NCBI GenBank assembly: GCA_037952775.1
Contig: JBANAY010000004.1
Coordinates: forward strand, 11,842,001 to 11,906,000
Origin: Clonostachys chloroleuca
Lineage: Eukaryota > Ascomycota > Sordariomycetes > Hypocreales > Bionectriaceae
Direction of reading: 5' to 3'
DNA: 64,000 nucleotides
The notes beneath the pieces were generated by a model. The model was not told the DNA's origin. It saw only the letters and a list, made by a program, of their open reading frames with translations, and did no database searches. Position numbers and translations under genes: made by a program. How positions within the stretch are numbered: the first letter of the stretch is position 1; each line of letters starts with the position of its first letter. Of this stretch, positions 1-9,005 are shown piece by piece.

Positions 1-1559
1 ACCGAAATGAAGGGACGAGCTTGGTGTCCAGGAGTGTAGAGTTCTTGACTTACAAGCTCAGTAATGATTCGCGAAACGCATGCTTTCCCGGTCAGAGGGA
101 AGGCGCATTGCTTCAAGATCTTTGGGTTGCCCTTCTTATCCGTATGCTCCATGGTGACCACAACCTTCGTCTTGGATGGGTTACTTACCAAATCCATCGC
201 ACCTCCAAAGCCCTTGACCTTTCCAGGGAGCATCCAGTTAGCGAGATCACCCCGGGCACTGACCTGCATCGCGCCGAGGATGGTCAGGTCAATCCTGCCG
301 CTTCTGATCATGCCAAAGCTCTCCTCAGAGCCAAAGACAGATGCGCCCGGCTTCAATGTGACGGTTTCCTTGCCCGCGTTGATCAGGTCGGCGTCTTCTT
401 GTCCACGTTGAGGATAGGGCCCAAGTCCCAGAATCCCATTTTCACTCTGGAGCTGGACTTCAACCTCGGGCCCGACGAAGCTGGGCGCGAGCATAGGCAT
501 GCCGATTCCCAGGTTGGCATACATGCCATTCTTGAACTCCTTGGCTGCGCGACGAACGATGAGTTCTCGCTTTGCTGCAGTCTCACCAGTCCCCAGGGCG
601 CTCTTGGCTTTTGAGTCGGGCTCGTTGGGGTCCTGTGCGAATGTGTACTTCTCAATGCCCTTCTCCGCCGTGCTCTTGATGACGCGCTTGACGTAGATGC
701 CTGGGAGGTGGACAGCCTCGGGTGGAATTTCTCCCGGTTCGACAATCTCCTCCGCCTCCACGATAGTCATCTTGGCATTGCGGCCCATAGCGCCGTTGAA
801 GTTCTGGGCAGCGAGGCGAAACTGGCAATTACCGAGCTTGTCGGCGCGGTATGCCTTGACGAAGGCGTAATCTCCCGCGATGCTATGTTCCAGCAGGTAG
901 GATTTCCCATTGAACACCTTGACGTCCTTTGGAGGGTTATAGAGCTCAGGCGTACCGTCAGGCTTGTGTCGCACGGGTAGCTCGCCCGTTTGCACAACGG
1001 TGCCGTAGGCAGCGGGAGTGTAGAATGCCGGAATACCTTTGCCTCCAGCGGCGCACCTCTCGGCGAGCGTTCCTTGGGGTGTGAGCTCCAGCTCGACCTG
1101 TCCATTCAGATACATGCTCTCAAAGGTCTTATTCTCTCCAATATATGAAGCGATCATCTTTTTGATCTGCCCAGACTTGAGGAGCTTGCCCAGACCGCTG
1201 TTGTCGGTACCCGCGTTGTTTGAGGCGGCTGTGTGATCCCCTTGATCCCCTTCTTGGCGACCTCGTTGATGAGCGTATCTGGCACACCGCAGAGGCCGAA
1301 TCCACCACAGAGAAGAGTGCTGTCGCTCTTCATATCTTTCAGGGCCTCGGCTGCAGAGGGATAGACCTTGTTGATCTCTGCCCGCCTGGCTGTGGCCGAG
1401 AAGGTCCTGGCCAACAGGAGCGCGGGCTGGATGAGTTAGTCACACGGAAAACATTGAAATTGGTCGATGCTTTCTTCAGATTACACATCTTGAACTTACA
1501 TTTGAGCCGTACTTGCATGAGGCTTTCAAGGCCCTCGGCCAGAGCATTCGGGGAGCCAT
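1..1559 (-). CDS. Succinyl-CoA:3-ketoacid CoA transferase (SCOT), mitochondrial; 3' end cut by window, one frameshift
   Basis: Transfers CoA between succinyl-CoA and acetoacetate in mitochondrial ketone-body and acetoacetate metabolism. The start at 1559 begins a 20-codon exon (1559-1500). An intron at 1499-1427 (GTAAGT, CTAAC branch, CAG) joins it to [13 protein letters not shown], which looks like a presequence end. The N-terminal half has the glycine-rich [15 protein letters not shown]. The C-terminal half has [12 protein letters not shown], which carries the family's catalytic Glu. A further GTAAGT donor at 53 follows IITEL, so the last exon lies outside the window. Near 1230-1235 the reading frame breaks: KKGIKGIT is followed in another frame by [15 protein letters not shown]. 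The break is explained by an extra CA/TG dinucleotide (TGTGTG on the + strand where TGTG would keep frame). The gene is divergent from a thiolase, which fits acetoacetyl-CoA metabolism. Family assignment is certain; whether the gene is intact is not. Confidence 0.92.
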
Positions 1560-2160
1560 TGTGTGTAGTAAATGGAAGAGAGACGTCAAAGAAATGGAGA
1601 TTGACTGCCTCAACGATCAAGGCCGCGACAGATACAGTATGGACAGACAGCAAAACAGATCACCATTCGAACATCAGATGATTGATAAGAATTTCGGCAT
1701 CACTCGCTCACCGTTCCTACATCGGAGACAGGACTCGCAACCGGCCCCTGCATCTCAAGCAACATCCGGCAGGCGACCGCGGCATAAATCAGTGCTCGGT
1801 TCGCTGCGAGGTGCCTTTCCCGACAGCGAGGCTGGGCGGTCCGCTGTTTCATTGGTCTAGCAGTGGGAGAATCGCCTCGTTCGCGCCGAGACTCAGCCAT
1901 TATTGGATGTCGGACTGTTGCCACGACCTACCGGATTGTTGCCGCGCTGTAAATCCGGTAATTGAAAACGAGAAACCAAAATCAAAGGCCTTATTGCCCA
2001 GTTCGGCTCGGGAGAGGGGGATCCATCCAGATTCACTTCCCCACAGTTACATCCCGATGCTCGGCTGGGCGTGGATTGATTTCACTTGCCTCTCTTCAAT
2101 CCATAATCTCAATTGTTGTTCTTGGATTCCATTTCGAGACGTCGCACCCGAAGAAAGAAA
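1560..2160. promoter_or_regulatory. Divergent intergenic region between SCOT and thiolase
   Basis: About 600 bp separate the start codons of the two head-to-head genes, so the upstream signals of both must lie here. I see no third gene and no clear TATA box. A CT-rich tract lies just upstream of the thiolase start. Confidence 0.5.
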
Positions 2161-3411
2161 ATGTCTCTACCGCGCGGACTCTCATCGGTGGTGAAGAAGG
2201 CGGCGACCGACACCGTGATTGTGTCTTCGCTGCGCACGCCAGTCGCACGAGCCAAGGGCAAGTTCAAGGATGCATTCCCGGAAGAGCTCCTCTCTGTCGT
2301 TCTTCGTGCGACACTTGACAAGACTCCTCAGCTTGACGCGGCCAAAATCGAAGATGTCGCAGTCGGCGTTGTCTTGTCGGAGCTGGGCGGCTCAAAGGCA
2401 GCTAGAATGGCGATGAATCACGTCGGTTACCCCAACACTACGTCGCTTTACACCGTGAACAGGGCTTGCTCATCGTCATTACAAGCAATTAACTTGGTGG
2501 CAGCCCAGATCAAGACTGGCGCCATCTCTGTGGGTATTGGAGCTGGTATGGAGAGCATGTCACGAAACTACGGTAGCAGAGCCATTCCTGTGGATTTATG
2601 GCCTGAATTGAAGGACTCCCCGGTTAAGGATGCAAGGGACTGCATCATGGCTATGGGGTTGACATCGGAAAACGTGGCTTCCAGATACGGCGTTTCTCGA
2701 GAGGACCAGGACGCTCTGGCCCTCCAGAGTCACATTAAGGCTGCCAGAGCGAGGGAGGCTGGCGTGTTCGATGCCGAGATTGTCCCTGTGACAACTCGGT
2801 TCCAGGAGGTGGACAAAAAGACGGGAGAGAAGATTGGCGAGCAGCAGACAATCACCGTCACCCAAGACGACGGAATCCGGGCCAACATCAGCCCAGAGGC
2901 TCTCGCAAAGCTCAAGCCGGCCTTCAAGGCAGACGGAACCAGCACAGCAGGCAACTCATCGCAAGTCTCGGACGGAGCTGCCGCCACCCTACTGATGAAG
3001 AGAAGCACAGCCACAGAGTTGGGACTGCCCATCCTCGGCAAGTTTGTGTCGGCCACAACGGTGGGCTGTGCCCCAGACGAGATGGGCATCGGGCCTGCGC
3101 TGGCCATTCCCAAGCTCTTGGAGCAGCATGGATTGGAGGCCAAGGACGTGGATCGATGGGAGATCAACGAGGCGTTTGCCAGCCAGGCGGTGTACTGCGT
3201 GCGTGCTTTGGGGCTGGAGAAGGCACTGGAAGATGGCAAGGTCAATCCGGATGGAGGAGCGATTGCTCTGGGTCACCCGCTTGGCGCGACGGGAGCAAGA
3301 ATGACGAGTACTCTGATTCACGGCCTTGGGCGAACAGGTGGTGAGGTGGGTGTGGTGAGTATGTGTGTCGGGACAGGGATGGGCATGGCTGGGCTGTTTG
3401 TGCGAGAGTGA
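2161..3411 (+). CDS. 3-ketoacyl-CoA thiolase (acetyl-CoA acyltransferase)
   Basis: Thiolytic cleavage of 3-ketoacyl-CoA to acetyl-CoA and a shortened acyl-CoA, the last step of beta-oxidation. It is a single exon of 416 codons, a normal length for the family. The frame is open upstream of 2161, but the ATG at 2161 (MSLPRGLSS) follows directly on a typical leader and is chosen. The nucleophilic Cys lies in VNRACSSSLQAI, the active-site His in GGAIALGHPLGATGAR, the NEAFA motif precedes it, and the second catalytic Cys lies in CVGTGMG. No clear peroxisomal PTS2 (R-L/I-x5-H-L) is visible near the N-terminus, and the C-terminus FVRE is not PTS1, so its compartment is open. Divergent from SCOT; the pair could connect acetoacetate activation to thiolysis. 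Confidence 0.93.
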   Translation: MSLPRGLSSVVKKAATDTVIVSSLRTPVARAKGKFKDAFPEELLSVVLRATLDKTPQLDAAKIEDVAVGVVLSELGGSKAARMAMNHVGYPNTTSLYTVNRACSSSLQAINLVAAQIKTGAISVGIGAGMESMSRNYGSRAIPVDLWPELKDSPVKDARDCIMAMGLTSENVASRYGVSREDQDALALQSHIKAARAREAGVFDAEIVPVTTRFQEVDKKTGEKIGEQQTITVTQDDGIRANISPEALAKLKPAFKADGTSTAGNSSQVSDGAAATLLMKRSTATELGLPILGKFVSATTVGCAPDEMGIGPALAIPKLLEQHGLEAKDVDRWEINEAFASQAVYCVRALGLEKALEDGKVNPDGGAIALGHPLGATGARMTSTLIHGLGRTGGEVGVVSMCVGTGMGMAGLFVRE

Positions 3412-3897
3412 TGGACGGTTGCAGCAAGTATCTGTGCCCAGTTTGTAATTTCCAGCGAAACAGATCGGAATACATGTTTTGATGATTCCCAATAGCTACC
3501 TTAATAGCATGATGTTGGTGAACAACAAGTTTCAAGCAGAGCCTGACAACAGAAGCGCGCGGCCTAATTTAGCGACTGGTGGTGGGGTCAGGAGCTGCGG
3601 CACGCGCGTTGGACCTCCACCAGGCTTTTTTCCAGGAACAAGCCCAGTCACGATGTGAACACCGCCACTTCATGTCCAGGGAGTCTGCCAAGCCGGCGGC
3701 AGATGCGCCGGGTCCACGCTTCTTCATTTGGTTCGTCAGGGTTTGGCTGCTCTTTGTAGCAAGTTAAATTCTTTGTTTTCGAGACCTTCGCGTGTCGAGG
3801 GTACCGGTCGCCATCCTTCGTTAAAGGAGACCGTGAAGTAGCTAAGCGCCCACCCATCGTGTCCTCGCGCCCTGGTTTTTCTTCGAGATACTCTACG
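3412..3897. other. Intergenic, no gene seen
   Basis: This is the thiolase 3' region and the upstream region of the T5orf172 gene. I see no supported gene; a long antisense reading frame covering part of it is only an open frame opposite the next gene. Confidence 0.5.
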
Positions 3898-5088
3898 ATG
3901 CCCTTCATAGCGAATACCCCCGAGTCCTCATTCGACCGCTCAGACTCCCTCAATCCTAACGCGACATGTCGCGGCATAACCACATCTGGCAGACCATGCC
4001 GACGAGCGATCCCAAACGCCCAACCCAGTCCGTCACGACATGGCAAGCGACGGCCACTGACCCCCGACCCTCGCGACGAGAACTCATACTGCTGGCAACA
4101 CAAGGAGCAGGCAAGCATGTCGGCGCACTCAAGTCCTGGTCCGCGTGGAACTGCTACACCCATCCTCCAACACCAGCGCACGAGCTTGGACACGCTCGCT
4201 GACCGCCTGGGACTGATCGACTTGCAAGATAAGAAGAAACGAAAGTCGGATAAGAGCCAACGGCAGGACTCTGGCCGCCGACCTTCGAAACCCCAGAAGC
4301 AGACGACCTCGTTTTGCTGCTGCTTTGGTACCGTCGAGGAGCCCTCCAAACCTGCTGTGCCTGTCCGGCCGCAGCCTCGACCGGTCCAAAAACACTCGGC
4401 CTCTGTTCCCTCTGCACAGAAGAAATCCAAGAGTTCCCGCAAGTCGGGGGCATCCTTCGTCAGCCAGGCGAAGGACCTGATACCCGATAGTCTCGATCCC
4501 ACGACCGCCTCTGCGCTCATGACGGAGCTTGCCCGCCCGTACGTCGACTCGGAGGAAGCTGGCTACATCTACATGTTCTGGCTCACGCCCACCTCCTCCT
4601 CAAGATCCATGGCAGTCCCCGGAGACGCAGCCCGTGATCTGCTTGCTCCCCCATCCCCGACACCCCGATCTCGACGAGCCAGCGACGTGGTATACTCGTA
4701 CGCGGATAAGAACGAATCCCAGGTCGCTCCTGGCGCAGGCGGGAAACCCATGGTGCTCAAGATAGGCCGGGCGGCCAACGTTCACCGCCGGATGGTCCAG
4801 TGGCAGCGGCAGTGCGGCCGCGACGTCGAGGTCCTACGGTACTACCCGTACTCGCCCTCAGCCTCAGGCAGCGTAACGTCGCCGCGCCCCACGCTGCACG
4901 CGCACCGGGTCGAACGTCTCATCCACATCGAGCTGGCGGGCATGGGGCTGCGAGCTGATCTAGGGGTGTGCGATGCGTGCGGGCGTGAGCACCGCGAGTG
5001 GTTCCAGGTGGAGGCGACACGCGCTGCGGTCAGGAAGGTGGATGGCATCATTCGGAAGTGGGTGGAATGGGACGAACGAAACGTATAA
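3898..5088 (+). CDS. T5orf172/DUF1766 (GIY-YIG superfamily) protein
   Basis: The single-exon protein has 396 residues from ATG 3898 (MPFIANTPESS). The frame extends upstream only with non-ATG starts. An N-terminal Cys/His cluster (CRGITTSGRPCRRA, then SYCWQHKEQ) resembles a small zinc-binding motif. The middle is a low-complexity Ser/Pro/Lys region. The C-terminal 180 residues are the T5orf172 domain: GYIYMFWL, then KIGRAANVHRRMVQWQRQC, then HRVERLIHIEL and a CDACGREHREWFQV block, as in fungal DUF1766 proteins. GIY-YIG folds are often nucleases, but the tyrosine-pair motif is reduced here to GYIYMF, so catalysis is uncertain. Fungal members are poorly characterised; I infer no specific function. 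Confidence 0.85.
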   Translation: MPFIANTPESSFDRSDSLNPNATCRGITTSGRPCRRAIPNAQPSPSRHGKRRPLTPDPRDENSYCWQHKEQASMSAHSSPGPRGTATPILQHQRTSLDTLADRLGLIDLQDKKKRKSDKSQRQDSGRRPSKPQKQTTSFCCCFGTVEEPSKPAVPVRPQPRPVQKHSASVPSAQKKSKSSRKSGASFVSQAKDLIPDSLDPTTASALMTELARPYVDSEEAGYIYMFWLTPTSSSRSMAVPGDAARDLLAPPSPTPRSRRASDVVYSYADKNESQVAPGAGGKPMVLKIGRAANVHRRMVQWQRQCGRDVEVLRYYPYSPSASGSVTSPRPTLHAHRVERLIHIELAGMGLRADLGVCDACGREHREWFQVEATRAAVRKVDGIIRKWVEWDERNV

Positions 5089-5732
5089 CGACCGATACGA
5101 ATGTATGATGTGACATGATATAGACAGACATTGTTACCTGTTTCAACGCCATAGAGAACAAGCGATGTGAGGCGTAGGGTGTCAAAGGAAAAGTACCTAG
5201 CCCCTGACCCAGATTATGATTGTGCAGTGCTACTTGCTACGCCTTGTTGTCATATTGTGAGATGGGGTTTTCGCAAGAGCCGACATTAGATGAGACCTTG
5301 ACGGCCGAGATTGTAGCCTTTCAGCTGGCTTATTTATTTATTATTCATTATCTATGTTCCAGAGGCCTCGAGCACGTACCTGACGGGCTTGTTGGTACCT
5401 TGGCAGGTGTCTTCTCCATTCTTCCTCACGTGCTACATTTCCCTTGTCTGTTGGAAATCTTGAGCAGACCATAAAGTCTCATCCCTTGCTAACAAGAGCT
5501 GGCCCATAAGCAGAGCTCAGCACACGGGGCGGTTTCGCCATCGAAATTTGCCGAGCCAGGCGCCGTGGAGTGTGGTATTGCTCACTGCCTTTCGAAAGAA
5601 ATACGGTGAGCCGTAGCATTCACAGATATCTGTGATATCTGTGCCGAACCACAGTGACTCGGGTCACGCGTCGCTGGATAATGTTATATTCGTACAGAGC
5701 ACACGTCGTATGCATGCCGCGGCAGACCGCAA
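5089..5732. other. Convergent intergenic region
   Basis: The region lies between two convergent genes. No gene is visible. It contains the palindrome-bearing repeat at 5621-5643 listed separately. Confidence 0.5.
5621..5643. repeat. Overlapping palindromic repeat of ACAGATATCTGTG
   Basis: CACAGATATCTGTG is a perfect 14-bp palindrome at 5621-5634, followed at once by another ATATCTGTG half. No function is evident. Confidence 0.6.
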
Positions 5733-6273
5733 TCAAAGCGTTGGCTGCGCCGGCCTCATGAAGTTGAAGCCGACGATGCCCTCAGCGACGATGTTGTCCC
5801 GATCCAGGCTGGAGCCCGAGCACAGGGAGACGCGCCTGCCAATGATGCCGTCGCTGCCCACGGCGAGGGACAGCGGGCTCTCCAGCGCGAGCTCGTAGTA
5901 TTCGCCATTCTGGGATGCGAGCTTGGCGGGGATCGTGAACTGACGGAACAGACCGCAGTCGGCTGGGTTGCGTGTCAGGTCGCCGGATGAACTAGAGTTG
6001 TCAACGTTAGTCTTGTAACTGTCTGTCGCATGCGTGACAAGGTGCTCCCACTTACTGGATCACGACACAGAGATCGGACAGGGCTGTGTGGTGGCAGACC
6101 TCTTCTGGTGTGAGCCTGGCGTGTGTAGCGTTCGTGCTGCCGGGATTTCCTGGAGTGTGGAAGGCCAAGTCGCCACAGAGCGTGCTACGGGGGAGGGAGA
6201 CTGGAGTTGAGGGTGGTGAGAGGGCAGCGAGGGCTCCTCCGCGAGGACGATTCGTGGTCTCCGGTCCGCACAT
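5733..6273 (-). CDS. Small protein of unknown function (158 aa, two exons)
   Basis: Exon 1 is 6273-6056 and exon 2 is 5991-5733, with a 64-bp intron at 6055-5992 (GTAAGT donor, CTAAC branch, TAG acceptor). Lengths of 218 and 259 bp sum to 159 codons including the stop. The protein starts MCGPETTNRPRGG and ends MRPAQPTL. It has no signal peptide or membrane segment and carries several cysteines, including LTPEEVCHHTALSDLC and ADCGLFRQF. The second exon reads like a compact beta-rich domain (QNGEYYELALESPLSLAVG). I do not recognise the family. The consistent splice phase and a clean second exon support it as a real gene. Confidence 0.7.
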
Positions 6274-7055
6274 GGTGTTGAGGCTAATGGATAGATGGAT
6301 GAGTGCCTTTGAATGATGTATTTAGGAGTATTCGCTTGAAGGACTAGAAGAGAGAGCAGCGATGTACATCTTCTTAAATTAATGCTCCTCTTTGGCTGAC
6401 TCGAGCTACCATGTGATTCTGCCCGTTTGAGGCCTAAGAGCTGAAACTTGCTCGGTCCTCCTCAATCTAGCCCGTATCAAAGACAATGATAGTCCGTGAG
6501 ATCGATCTAAAAGCACATCTAAAGACTAATAAGAGCACCTTGATGGTGCCTCGTCTCCACCCGCCCAATCACAACTAGCTCAATTTCCGCATTGGGCAAC
6601 ATCTGAGCATGTTTCCACCACCGCCCTTCTCAAACTTGCTCATACAGGTTCACAAAGCACAGTCAGAGTACCAAACTAACCCGTCCATGAGCTTTCGGCT
6701 CTGTGAGTATTCAGGTACCGATGGCCACGTCACGCAATGACTGTGGGCGAGCACGCACTTAGTTGATTGGTTGCTCCTGGGAGAGTAGATTTATCAGCAC
6801 CGGCGAACCTGCGCCGAGAGAGCTTTCCCAATATAACAAGCAATGCAGATATCTGGCAGTAATATGCAGGTAGCACTTGCCAAATGTCGTCATTTTCTGG
6901 CTCCATTACCCCTCCTTCCCCTTGCTTAACCCTCTTCACTTCACCAGAACATCATCGTCAAACAGCCTCAACCTTCTCTTCTCTGCCCGCTCCAACACCA
7001 TAAGTCGTGCCCAGGGCTTTCGTGATCTCTCTAAACCTTACGCTCAACCACAACC
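6274..7055. promoter_or_regulatory. Divergent intergenic region upstream of superoxide dismutase
   Basis: About 780 bp lie between the start codons of the small unknown gene (minus) and the superoxide dismutase (plus). A strongly pyrimidine-rich tract (about 6900-6990), common in fungal promoters, precedes the dismutase start. No other gene is seen. Confidence 0.5.
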
Positions 7056-7892
7056 ATGTCTGTCGGCAGCTACTCCCTCCCGGCGCTTCCATACGCCTAT
7101 GATGTAAGTCCGGCCGCCCACCAGAAAGGCACACAATCCCCTCATTTTCCAGAGCCAGACCCGGGATTCATGCAACATACGTTCCGCGATGCCCATCACC
7201 AGGTATTGTATGTGCTAATAGAGTCCCAGGCTTTGGAGCCCAGCATCTCTGCCCAGATCATGGAGCTTCACCACTCCAAGCACCACCAAACCTACGTCAC
7301 CAACCTCAACAACGACATCAAAACCTACGCCTCCGCTGTCGCTTCCAACGACATCGCCGGCCAAATTGCCCTTCAGGCCGCCATCAAGTTCAACGGCGGC
7401 GGCCACATCAACCACTCCCTCTTCTGGGAGAACCTAGCCCCTTCCTCCTCCCCTGATGCCGACCCCGGCAGCGCTCCGCTCCTCGTCGCCGAGATCCAAA
7501 AAGTCTGGGGAAGTCTGGATGGATTTAAGGCCGCGTTTACCAAGACCCTTCTAGGCCTGCAGGGCAGCGGATGGGGCTGGCTCGTCAAGGACGCACAGGG
7601 GCTGCGCATTGTGTCCACCAAGGACCAGGACCCTATCGTGGGCGGCGAGGTGCCCATTTTCGGCGTTGACATGTGGGAGCACGCCTACTACCTCCAGGTA
7701 TGTCTAATGACTCCCAATTCAGCCCACAGTTCCAGATTCACCAACTAGCGTATATCTTTGCTTGGATAGTACCTTAACGGAAAGGCTGCTTATGTAGAGA
7801 ATATTTGGAACGTCATCAACTGGAAGACAGCAGAGACTCGCTTCCAGGGAGGGGCAGCTGATGCCTTCAAGGTCCTCAAGGCATCCATCTAA
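7056..7892 (+). CDS. Superoxide dismutase, Mn/Fe family
   Basis: Dismutes superoxide to oxygen and hydrogen peroxide. Exons are 7056-7103, 7230-7697 and 7770-7892, with GT-AG introns after YAYD and YYLQ; 639 bp gives 212 residues, normal for the family. The metal ligands are visible: His in ELHHSKHH, His in HINHSLFWENL, and Asp and His in FGVDMWEHAYYLQ. QGSGWGWL is the usual Mn/Fe-SOD stretch. The mature-type sequence begins almost at the start codon (SYSLPALPYAYD), with no room for a mitochondrial presequence, so I infer a cytosolic isoform of the kind some fungi have beside the mitochondrial one. Mn rather than Fe is inferred from overall likeness. Confidence 0.93.
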
Positions 7893-9005
7893 AGTGTAAA
7901 ATCAATAAACTAGCTCGCTTTACGTTGCAGCAAATGGATTTGTGTGTACAGCTATAAAAGTGCTCAGGAGAGACGACCTCGTCCGAATCGTATCCGCTTT
8001 TTATGCCCAAATATGACTGTTTTCCGGCGCCTCCCCTGTATCATATATGTCGTGAATAGAGATTGCTCGTGTGGCTGCATTAAGCTGAAGCAAGCCACAG
8101 AGTTCAGTCATAGCACAGCTTCCTGTGGTGTATCACCCAATTGAGGTCCAGAACGGAGCTTGAAGGCGTTTGACTTAGACATTTTCAGGGGCTCTTAACG
8201 ATATTGCAGATCATCAGTCTATCAGAGACGGTGCCAAAGCTTCAATTAAGCGAGTGGACATTGGTTCCTGGGAACTGGGCTCTCGGATCATCAGTCTGTA
8301 ACACCGAACACAATATTTCCTAGACAGCAGGTTGATATTTACAAAGTCCCCGTGTATTTAGGAAATTAGCTCTGCTCATTCAAAGTAAGCCCTCGCCTAA
8401 ATGTTCATTGGACTTCGTTTCCTGGCTTAGGTATTTCGGCCGATGGGCCCAGCAACGCTCATTGTACTCCAAATGTCTCAGAGGCTGCTCCTTCGGGTCC
8501 CCCGACCGATGCCGTAGCCTGCAATATTATATGCCGTGCCAAGTTGAGTTCAAAGACATCAGAGATCTTCTGGTTCCTTCTTTGGACTAATAGCGGTGAT
8601 CATGCCGGGTTATCCAAGCTCACGTGCGTGTGCTGCCCATTCCCCAACAAGAAAGAAATCACAGGACCAGGCTCGTCCAAAGAAACTTGGCAAATGTAAA
8701 GGACGGGGTTTCGATTAGGGATATCGTGTTTCCACTACCATGCAGCTGAATACACTAATTCGGAAGAGACGCCAGAGTTGTGTGGCGACAGAGGGGGTAT
8801 TTATCCCGTGTGTATCAAACACGGCAAAACTTATAAAGGCGATATGTGAGCTACCGTCATTCCGTTTGGCGAAGATATGATGCTTATACATCAGCGAGTT
8901 GAGGGCAATGGTCTTGAATCTATCGCTTACTTTGGAACTTGTCCCTCTTTCCTCTGAGACCTCGACAGCACTCATTCAGACGAAGTCTTCTTCCAATTAC
9001 CCAAC
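7893..9005. other. Intergenic, no gene seen
   Basis: About 1.1 kb lie between the superoxide dismutase and the Ser/Thr-rich protein. Only short unsupported reading frames are present. Confidence 0.5.

Noticed and set aside
1220..1860. Plus-strand frames opposite the CoA transferase 5' region
   Set aside because: They overlap certain SCOT coding sequence and its promoter and show no homology.
3648..4520. 290-codon minus-strand frame
   Set aside because: It lies opposite the T5orf172 gene; its composition (Arg, Gly, Trp, Cys) is that of antisense GC-rich coding DNA.
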